Position numbers and translations under genes: made by a program. 64,000 nt of DNA from positions 94,501 to 158,500 of the forward strand of contig JAHBMJ010002421.1 of NCBI GenBank assembly GCA_018398765.1, in the 5' to 3' direction. Within the stretch, counting starts at the first letter, position 1. The number at the start of each line of letters is the position of its first letter. Of this stretch, positions 1 to 19,195 are shown piece by piece. This DNA is from Chromera velia. Taxonomy: Eukaryota > Sar > Chromeraceae. The notes beneath the pieces are model-generated. The model made no database searches. It was given only the letters and a program-made list of their open reading frames with translations, and was not told where the DNA came from.

Positions 1-541
1 GTGAAATCAGAAAAGGAGACGGAGAGCACTGGCTCACGGTCAGTCGGCTCCTTCACCTGCTGCTGCTGGAGAGGAAGCCCTTGAGCGATCCCCCCCCCCC
101 GAGGACCTCCGGGAACGGGGGTCACAGCTGTCGCGTCTTGGGAAGAGGAGGTGTTGACACAAGGGGCGGGAGAAAGAGACAAACTCGAAAAAGACGCAAC
201 GGAGGTCGCGCCTGCCGAAGTTTCTCTCCCCACCACACTGCGCCCCCCCCCACCCGTCCCCGTCGACCCCGACGCCACGGAGACGGGCATCACGGACGAA
301 GGGGCGAGGTGACGTGCGGCCCCTGAAATATTCCCGTGTGCAGTCGCGATCAGCAACTGGGCTTTCGGGATCAGGTCATAGAGGGACCGCGTCTCGTTGC
401 AGACCAGAGAGGCAACAGCGGTGATCGTCGCAGCGTGACCGTCTGCACGCACGCAGGCAGGCAGGCAGGCAGGGAGGCAGGCAGGCAGAAAAAGAGACAA
501 ACGTTATCGATGTTCATTCACATGCCATTTCGGATCTGTAC
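1..541. other. 3' flank of the CHAT receptor gene, no gene seen
   Basis: Downstream flank of the minus-strand receptor gene. Short open frames here are low-complexity and lack splice or domain support. It contains poly-C runs near 91-100 and 245-250 and an AGGC tetranucleotide run. It probably holds the 3' untranslated region, but I could not place a polyadenylation site. Confidence 0.5.
453..488. repeat. (AGGC)n tetranucleotide repeat
   Basis: A short run of AGGC units, slightly interrupted, in the 3' flank of the receptor gene. Similar tetranucleotide runs recur throughout the window. Confidence 0.8.
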
Positions 542-3500
542 TTATGGGACACGAAAAGAATTCTGCCCCCATACAAAAGGCTGACGCGACAGCTTTGCCC
601 GTATTTCGCATCTTTTGGCTCTTCCTCTCAACAACCTCTCTACGACCTCTGCAAGCATACACCAATAATGAACTGACAGACCTCCTGACCCATAGATGCT
701 AAAAGAGAGCAGGGACTTACCAAAAAAACCAAAAAAGATTTCATCCTTAATTGTGTGCACTGACTGACTGACCAATGACTCCCATCAGGGGGTGAATCGC
801 CAAGAGCCCCTCAAGCTTTGCCCTCGCGGCCGCCGCATGATGCTGCAGGGGGTGCGATCCTTGTACGCCTCCTGCCGTCTCCATCTGCTGTTGCTGCGGG
901 GTCCCTGCGGGGGCCGCTGCTGGCTTTTCTGTCTGTGCCGCTGCTCCCTTGAGCATCTCCGAAAGTCTCTGGGCCCTCTCGATGAGAGACCGGTCCTCTG
1001 GGGACTCACTGGCAGATGCCGCCGACGCGGAGGCAGCAGATGAGGATGCAGAGATCTGGACGAGACGATCGTAGTCGTCTGTGTGCAGAAAGTCTGCCAG
1101 GTGGAGGGGACGGCGGCATCTCGAGAGGAACAGACGGGCAGCGAAGAGGGGGTCCAGCTGGGCAAGTCGGCACACGTGGAGCTGCACAGAACAGAAGAAT
1201 GCACACAGAACATAAATGAAGGGAGGAAGGAATAGAGGGAACGCGTACGGAAACCTGACCAAGCAGGGAGAAACAACAACCAACGAAGAAAAACAAAACC
1301 AAACACCCCCCCCGACGGACCGACCTGTTGATGCCCCAGATCGACATGTCTCAACACCCGGGCAGCCATGAGGATGTGCAGGCCATCGACATCCCGAAGC
1401 AGATGCCCAAGAACGCGCCTCCCGTTTTCCTGCACAGACACACCCACTCAAACAGCCGCGCTTCTACATCTTTTCCTCCCGTCAATTGCCACAGACAGAC
1501 ACGGAGACGAATACCCAAACACAAACAAATACTGCGAAAGGTGTTTTTTGGGAGGTTCCTTCACAGGAAGATGGACGAGGGAGAAAACGTCGAAGGAAGA
1601 ACGCAACCAAGCAAGAAAGCAGAAAAGCATCCTCACTGCGTCACCCCTTCCTTGTCTCTTGAAAAAAGAAAAAAAGAAAAGGGAGAACATCAGAGAACAA
1701 CGATTGCAGACAAGGAAGCGAGACTCTACGCCAAGCATTCAAGAACGCAACAACCGAGTGAGTGAACTAAATTACTAAAAAATGGAGATAGACCCGACTG
1801 ACGGACTGACTGACTGACCGATGCAAGAATACGGTCCGCGGAGTCAATCACGAGAAGCCGTCTCGCACCCCGACCGCGTTCCACGAGTTCATGCACCACA
1901 GAGTCGATGTTCCGAGACCATCCCCGAAGAGAAAGTTTCGGGTCTCGACGGAGGCTTCTCATCAACAGACCAAGGAGAAGGTCGGGTTCAGAGATCCCAC
2001 ACCCGCCCTGCTGCTGGGCGTTCTCAAGGTCAAGGAACAACACACCCGCGGGGAACCAGTCACGGACTGCACAGAATCGAGAAGTGAACTGCAGCAGCGC
2101 AGACTTGCCAGACCCCCTGGGTTTGCTTCTGTCACCGTCACACACCAGTACTGCACGGCGCCCCCACTCAACTAGTTGCCTTACAAGGGAATTGACTTCC
2201 AGTTTGCGGCCGAAAGGCTCAGGGGGTGCGGGGAGACGGTGAAGCCACGGTTGCTCGAAGGGCGTCTCTGTCTTCACACGCCGCACACCCCCGACTGGTA
2301 ACAGAGGTCCGGCTGGGACGCCTGTGTTGGTCACGTCCTTTGCATTCAGCGTGACTGCAGGAGAGGGGAGACTCTCGATGCGGGGGGGGAGGGCGAAAGT
2401 GGGGCTGGAGGGGGGGCGTCTGCCAGGCGTGTTGACTGACGCTGCGGAGTGGGTCGGTGAAGGCGTTTTGTTGGAATCGGAAGAGTCGTCTTCCTCTGAG
2501 CAAGAAGGGGAGGTGTGGGACAGGGGAAGGGCGAGAGGCTGCGGCTGGACGCTTTGCTGTGTTGTGAGCAGTTCGGGGGAGGACGGCAGTGACAACAGGA
2601 GTGGTTGGTTGGTGGCAGCGGAATGGGAGTTTGGGGGTTTCTCAAAATCCTCTGAGAGGACAGAAAGAGAGAGGGAGACGTTAGAGGGTCTGCCGTCCTC
2701 CTCATCGACTTCTTCCTCTGTTGCGCTTGGGCTGCCAACAATATCCACTGCAATCAGGGGACGTCTGACGTGTGAAAGGGGGGGAGAGAGACTCTCGTCT
2801 TCTTCGATCTCCTTCTTCTTTCCGGATGAGGCTGTGAGGGGAATGCTTATCTCCCTTTCACTTTCCCTCTCCCCCGCCTTCCCGAAAACAGCGGGATGAC
2901 CGTCAGTGACACTTCTCTTCGCAGTCAAGCTTTCTGCTTCTCTTCTGCTCTGGCCAATGCAAGAGAAGATCTTGGTGGAACTTCGACCCCCCCTATGACG
3001 ATGTTGGTTGAAGACACCAACTGCCGATCCCCCTCCATGCATATGTCCGGGGCGTCTCTGACAGGAAGACGAGGAAGAAAGCGTACCTCCATAAGCGTCG
3101 AGAGACACACCTCGGAGCGACTCTCTTCTGCGGCAATTACGTTTTCCTGCCCCTCCTGCTTCTGCAACCTCACTGCCGTGGCTACTGCCAGTGGTGCACT
3201 TTGTGCTTTTCCTGCTCTCTCTTTCCCTGTCTCTTCGACTCCTGCCTCCAAACACTGCAACTGAACCGACGTGGCGACCCTCGCCTCTTCCCCTTCCTCC
3301 GGCTCTATCCCTGTCCCCGCGTTCCCCCCGAGACGACGACGTCACCCCATCCCTCTCTCCCATAGGCTTGCTCATGGCGCTTCCGGTCTCTGCCTCCTTC
3401 TGCTGCTCCTTCTCTTTGTCTTTCTGGGAGGACAGAGGAACAAGAGGAAAGAACACTGCGGAGTGATCTCCCTTTCCGGCCGGAGAGTGAGGTGAGGGGA

Positions 3501-6500
3501 GAAGCGCGTAGTTAGCAGCTTCCCTCCGCACCGCCTGCACGCAAAACAAACAGTCGCACACAAGTCAAGAGAATCAGTAGAGGAGGTGGACGTGAGCAAA
3601 GTTGGAGGCGATCCACCCAAAAGAACAAAAAGAAGGTAGCCGTGACAGCAGCAGCCGAGGGCCAGAGGCACAGAAAGAAAAAACAAAACATCAGGAGAAA
3701 AGCAGAGAACACTCCTCGCACCCATCCACCTAACCGACTCACCCTCTCTGGAGAAGCACGAAGCGAATGAACAGCCAGCTCAAACGCGTCCCCCACAGAT
3801 TTGCCACCGAACAGGCCTCCGTAGAACGCACGGGTGAACTGTGCAGAGGCCTTATCTCCAACCTTACATCGAGTACAGACAACATGTCTCACCCCCACTT
3901 CCACAAGTGCATCTCCCAACTCAACAGAATCACAAGAATTCAGAAAAGCAAACTGCACGTGGGCACCAAATTTCGCAATCAAAGCCTTCAAATCTGAAAC
4001 CGCCATCCGCTGTCCGTTGCCAAACCCATCTTCTAAAATCAGTGCGTCTCTTTCACCATGAGCAGCCAAATGGAGCAATCGAGACCTCTCGGGGTGTTGC
4101 CCGAAGAGGGCGATCAATTCCTTCTCGGTTGCGACTCTGTATTCAACTGCAACCCCCTTGCCCCTCTGAGCTGCAGCCTCCCGCAGGCATGCATACTCTC
4201 TCTGAGTGTCTAAAGTTTCCAGAGGGTAAAACTGATCGTTCACACCTACAGAGGCCCCCCTATGAGGGTGGGCCCCGGCAGATGCTTCACACGATAGGGG
4301 GGAAGACCAAAGGAATTGGACAGTCGGTACAGGCTGACGGGATCCTCTACCGCTTCCTCTTCGTCCCTCTTTGCGAGAGCTGGAAGGAACGCAAGGAGCT
4401 GAGGTAGCTTCAGACGGCAGAGGCGGCTTCGCGGGAGCTGCCACCACCCCGTCATCTGCTTGCACCTCTGCCTTGAAAGGAGGAGGAACGGCGGAACCCA
4501 CCTTCTCTTCCTCAACGAGAGCGGAGGGCCGGAGCCCCATCTCAATGGATGAAGGGGGTCTCAGGGGGGAAACGGTCAAGTTCAGAGCTCCTGCGGCATT
4601 CGGCAATTCGTGTGCGTCCGGATGCTCTCTTCTTGACGACGATGTTGAAGGTGCTCCACCCCCGCAGACGGAGGATAGGTGGTAGAGATTGGACAGTGGA
4701 TTGCTAAAACGACGAGCGGAAGATGCAGAAGGATTGTGGCACGACACATGCCGATTGCCGTCCCAATCTGATCCCATAGGTCCTCCCGCTTCCTGTTCGT
4801 GAATGTCATACAACTCTCTGTTCAACGCTTCTCTTGACCTATCGGGCGTTGCGAGCCCATGGCCGTCAAGTCCCCTTCCTTTATTTCTGATCAAAAAGGG
4901 CCACCTACTTCTCACCAACTTGGCGCTCGTCCCCACTAACTTGGCGAAAACGGCCAAAAGAGCGGTTGAGCACTGGCTCCAAACGATCACCACAAGGCAG
5001 AACAACATGAGAGCAAGACATGTTGTCTCCAAGATCGGACGGGAGACAGGGATCAGCCAGGTCTCCTCAGCCGGACCTCCCATCTGACCCCCTTCCAACG
5101 CCGGCAGTCGGTGGGTGAGACCACCGGACGGATAGGGATCTGGAGTAATTGGGACCATCTGGTGTTTAACGGAGGACGACGAAGAAGAAGAAGTCACATT
5201 GTTTGCATCTGACTTCACAACCAAGCTCAAGGACGAGAGGTCCTCTTCCGAGGCATCAGAGGCCAAAACCTCAACCCCAGATTCGGCCTCTTCAAGAGGC
5301 CCCAGAGCCTCTTTACGTGAAAAGTAAATCGCACTCCCAATATCGTCAGTGTCGGGTCTGTTCAATTCCAACCCCACAACTTGTTCTTTTCCCTTGGCCT
5401 CTCTCTTCAACAACATGTACTTAGGTGAAGGAACAGCGTTGGGCTTTGCAAGAACTCCACCAGCGCCCTCTGCAAACTCCCCCCCCTGTACCGCCGCTCC
5501 TGCACTCTCAAGACGTCTCGCGTCTATCGTTGGAGCCTCGTGCGGTTCTGCGAAAACCTTCAGTTCGGAAAGCGTGATGCGGTCGGTGTCAGAGCCTGCC
5601 TCAAGTCGAACATACCGACCGACACCGTTCACGGTGACCTCGTGCATTCGTCCGTTCTGCAACAAAGGAGAGCGACATACAGGCAGAGAGGGATCTTCAT
5701 TCGAAAAACTCATTCAAATGCTGACAATCCCACCCAGTCTCGCCAATTGAGGAAACGAAAAAAAGCTAAAGCAACTCCTTCTTCATACGCCCCAGATGAA
5801 AAGGATCGCGGCTTCAGACGACTGCAGACAAAAAACAGACGAAAAGCATCGCCACTTCAGACGACTGGAGACCTTTCCCGCCCCTTGACTGACATGAGGT
5901 TCGACCACGTGCACTCTAGGGACTTGAGACTTGACAAGTTCCTGGTGCGTCTGGAAGTTCAGCGGTTCTGGCGAATGGAACAGATTGATGTCCACGTTCT
6001 TCCCCAAAGTTTCCATCTCAGGAAAGTAGAGGGCCACACGGTCGATATGGAAAAGACCTTCCAAGTCAAGAGCCACCCAGGAGGCATCTCTTTGCTTGAA
6101 GTAAGCAATGCTCTCTCTATGGGCTCTCAGTTCAATCTTATCGGATGTGTCCCCATTGTTCAGTTTCAGACAGGAACTCTGACGTGCTGAGTCTGAGTAA
6201 CAGGGTCTGTTCTCTGCAATGTTCACTAGAGCTGCAGGAGAAGAAAGCAGAAGCGAGAGGATTACGAAAAAGCGGATAAAGGCAGACACCACCCCATGCA
6301 CAAGCGCAAGAGGAAAGGAAGTTACGTTTCCGCACAGGTAGAAAGCTCCAACAATCTTGAGCGAAGCGAGATCAGAACAGCAGATCAGAGCGGCAGAAGG
6401 GCGACGGAGAGAGGAGGCAAAGAGAAAGCGGTTCAGAGAAGCAATCGAAAAGCTCATGAAGGAAGGAGAAAGGGAGACGGTCACGCAAACTTACAGAGAT

Positions 6501-6633
6501 CGGTCTCTCGGTTCACGACTGCAAGATTGTCCGCACTGCTGGTAGCCAGGCTGAAGACTGCCAACAGTAGGAGAGAATACACTGAAAAGCGAAGGACCAC
6601 AGGCCCAACGACGTAAAGGAGAGAACCAAGCAT
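542..6633 (-). CDS. Discoidin-TM-CHAT protease-STAND NTPase receptor, 7 exons
   Basis: Predicted type I membrane receptor of about 1575 residues. Exons (minus): 6633-6495, 6231-5894, 5656-3743, 3534-1819, 1429-1325, 1181-773, 648-542; phases join and the sum is 4728 nt. Residues 1-35 are a hydrophobic signal peptide. About 45-196 form an F5/8C (fucolectin-like) domain, ending GRYVRL and LSELKVF, split by two introns. One membrane span lies near 365-396. A CHAT domain (about 635-797) has LHLAAHGE (His692) and FLNSCDS (Cys734), the expected dyad. A Ser/Arg/Pro-rich linker of about 440 residues follows. The NTPase has KPRGSGKS (1268-1275), LLVIDSAD (1357-1364), a sensor-like MAAR and an ARC-like start. 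No C-terminal LRR, TPR or WD repeats were found. CHAT enzymes are cysteine proteases and STAND modules are ATP-driven switches; an immune or cell-death receptor role is inference. Terminal exon and exon 2 donor (5893, or 5872) are the least certain. An in-frame Met at 6687 is an alternative start. Confidence 0.82.
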
Positions 6634-7953
6634 TGACCTTCTTCCTATAAGAGCAAAGAAAGTCTGCCTGTTTGGTGAGTAAGTCAATCAGTCAGTCGAC
6701 TGCAGTAAGACGAATCTGAAACCAGGAAAGTTGATGCACAGCCTCTCTCTAAGTGTGACCTGACGAAGCAGCAGCAGTACACGCACGCCGGCCAGCAAAG
6801 CCGGTGCTATTGTGATGCTTCCTTACTGTCCATCTTCGTTGGCAAGATTTTCGTGTCTCAAAGAACCAGCTCTCTCGGTCCTCTTCCTCCTCCTCTGAAC
6901 GCTGTCAATGACAGGCTCTCACTGAGTTCTTCTTGGGCCCCCAGAGAGAGCAGCAAATGGTGTGAATGGCACCAAGGGGAGGTGGCTCGGGTCTAGCTCA
7001 CACAATAAGAAGTGCTTCTTACAGAGTCTTTTTCTTTTGAATATGTCGGTTTGAGTCGGGGGCCACGGCAGGCTGAAATGAGCCTGGAACGTACGGCAGC
7101 TTGGCGGGCCGAATGAGTGCGTGCCGCGGATGACACTTCGATTGATTTGGACTCAAAAATTTTGGAGAACCGAAAAATTAATTAATCCGATTAATATTGG
7201 CGATTGATTGTGTAATGCTGAAATTCAAAATGTCGGAGCTGGGGCCTTTGGTGGGTGAGTGCCCTGAGTGTCGAAAAAATGTCGAAAAAGATACATACTG
7301 TTGAAGGGCATGCCGTGGCCCGAAAACTGCCGCATGAGACCGGCATGCCCGGCATATCCCGCGGCATCACAACTTTTAATTGGGAACGCCGGGGTCCACG
7401 GGCCCATGCTGCGTCGTTCGCAGACTGAGCTACGCGCTCAGTTCGATCACCTCAACTTGAAAGGCCAGAATTTGGAGATCTCGGCTTCCACAACGCCTGA
7501 CGACTTTCTTCGGAGCGACCGTAGCAATCCGAAGATTGGAAACTCGTCCGTGTGAATCCTCTCTTTGCCTGATTGTGACCGTTCTTTGTCATCTGTGGGG
7601 CAAGTCGAGCAGCAGTCGGTTGCTTTGCCGATCACTGTGCGTCTTTTTCCGTCGTTCTGACGATACACTGTTTGTTTGGCTTGTGTGTATGATCAGAGAA
7701 CCATTTTTTCTTGCTCATAAGGGAGATTCCACTGAAGTAGCAGTGCAGACCTCGTCAGAGACTGGCCTGGTGTGACTGTCTGCTCGTTTGCTCCCTTCTT
7801 TGCTTTGGGGGTGCAAAGTGGATTGATTCTTGTTGTAAGCTGGTTTTGAAGAAGTGAATTTCTGCTGTGTTTGTTTTTAAGACAATCAATCTAAAGCGTT
7901 GAGTCTGTCTGCGCCTCTTCCGAAGCTCTTTGAGGTGCAAGCACGGCAACAGG
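6634..7953. promoter_or_regulatory. Divergent intergenic region between the receptor and PUF genes
   Basis: This 1.3-kb stretch separates two genes transcribed away from each other, so it should hold both promoters and both 5' untranslated regions. It includes an AT-rich segment near 7140-7220 and a 10-bp inverted repeat. No coding sequence is supported. No TATA box could be assigned with confidence. Confidence 0.5.
7306..7350. repeat. Perfect 10-bp inverted repeat
   Basis: GGGCATGCCG at 7306-7315 is matched by its exact reverse complement CGGCATGCCC at 7341-7350, with a 25-nt loop. A second small hairpin (ACTGAGC / GCTCAGT) lies near 7425-7443. Both sit in the divergent intergenic region, upstream of the PUF start. 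Confidence 0.75.
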
Positions 7954-17283
<9,330 letters not shown>

Positions 17284-19157
17284 GCGGGCAGGTAGAGAGG
17301 AATGGAAAGGTGGTCTTGTGCTTGTTTTTGCACTCACTGTTCGTGTTTGTCTGGATTGTGGGGGGAAGGGTGTGATTGCTGCTAGTGAGGGAAGGGGTTT
17401 GTCGGGGTGGAGGGTGGATGGAGCAGGGAAGCGAGGGAGTGGTGAAATGTTTTGTCTGTCTGTCTGTGAGTCCGGCAGGTGTGTGGAGGGTGCTTCAGGC
17501 GTCTGTGTGTTGCTGTGGTAGACAGGGTGCAGAGAAACGAGAAGGAAGAAGAAAATTGCCTGCATGGAATTACTTGCACGCACAGAAAGGTTTCGGTGCT
17601 GTGTGAGCAATATGTTTCGGGAAACTTTCTTTCTTTCCTCCTTTCTCTGTGTCATGCCACTGCAAACAGGCGTCGATTCGTTCGTTCACTGATTCCTTCA
17701 ACCTCGTTCGTTCGTTCGTTGGTTCTTCGATCGATCCGTCGAGGGTCTTTTGGGTCGATTGGAATGATTGATTCATCAATCGTGCTCTGCCCCCTTGTGT
17801 GTTTGTGTGACTTCCGTCTGATGTTGTGGGTTTCTCCACATTGCATGCATGGATTTCGTCATTTTGACCTTCATATGGGAGTGCATGCGTGCTTGGCTTT
17901 CAGTGTCTGTTTTTCCCGTTCTCGTCTGCCTGTGTGCGAGAAAGAACAGAGATGTCGTCTCTTCTCCAGAAGCATGTGCAGTCTCTTTTCTCCTCGCGCA
18001 CGTTTACAGAAACGCAGCCAGCCAGACGTACCTTCGTCCGAAGTCTATATCGTCCCTCTGTCCCTCTTGTCTTCCTCACTGTGCACAAAGAGACAGAGAA
18101 AGTCAGACTAGTTGAGAAGAAAGAAAGAACGGAGAGAAGACACAGTCGGAATCTGCTCCTTCACACTCTAGTTCATTCTCTCTCCTTACTTGTCTGCTTT
18201 CGTGTTTGTGTTGTCTCTGTGTTGTTCGGAGAGACGGGAGAAGAGGTAAGCAAGGGAAAACGAAAGGAGACGAGGACGGTACGCATTTCTTGTGCAGATC
18301 GTACAGGTAGATTAAAGAGGAAACTCTTTCTTTCTTGTGTAGAAGAGAATCTGCCCTCCTCGATGTGGATGGAAGATTCTCATCATCGTACAGATACATC
18401 AGGTAAGGGTGGTTTGAGAGGAGGGAGGAGGAAAGAGAGAAATAAACACAGAAGGAATCAAGGAAAAGATGGTAAATAGGCACACACAAATCGGGCACAC
18501 ACATGTTGGTTGCCCTTCCGTCCGCCTCCAGTCATGAATGTCTGGTTCGCCTACCTCTTCAAGCTTGCTGCGGTCTTGCGCGGTTTCGCTGTGAGACCAG
18601 AAAAGAAAGGAGTTGTATAGAGGAGAATTCCGAAAGCACGATAGTCATAGGCGACCAGACAAAGATATCGCACACTTTCTCTGGGGAAGGCAAGGGAAGT
18701 TTCGCTTCCCACAAAAACAATTTCGTCCGTAAATTCCCTTTTGTCACTTTGCTTCCCGATCGGCAAATGCGAACAACTTGAACGGATACGCGACATGAAG
18801 ATACGTGTACGGAAAGCCCTTGCATACGTTTGCCGGTTCCTCACGTACATGCACAGAAATGAGGAGCAAAAAGGAGATGAAAGAAAAATGCAGGGAAGAA
18901 AAGAAAGAGAAGAGACAGGAGACACATGGGAGAAACTGAAAAGGAGACTGAATGGTCGGTTGTGTGCGTTTGAAAGGAAGATGCTGGTTGGTTGCTGTGT
19001 CAGATGGTTCGTTGGTGTTTTCACTTTTTTTGTTCCTTCGTTCCGTCTTGACCATTCAACCAGCAAGTGGACTTCCACTCTTCTACCTCCCCCACCTCTC
19101 TCCTCCCCCTCTATCGCAAGAATGGCCGCAACTCTTCTCATCCCCCCTCACTCCTCC

Positions 19158-19195
<38 letters not shown>

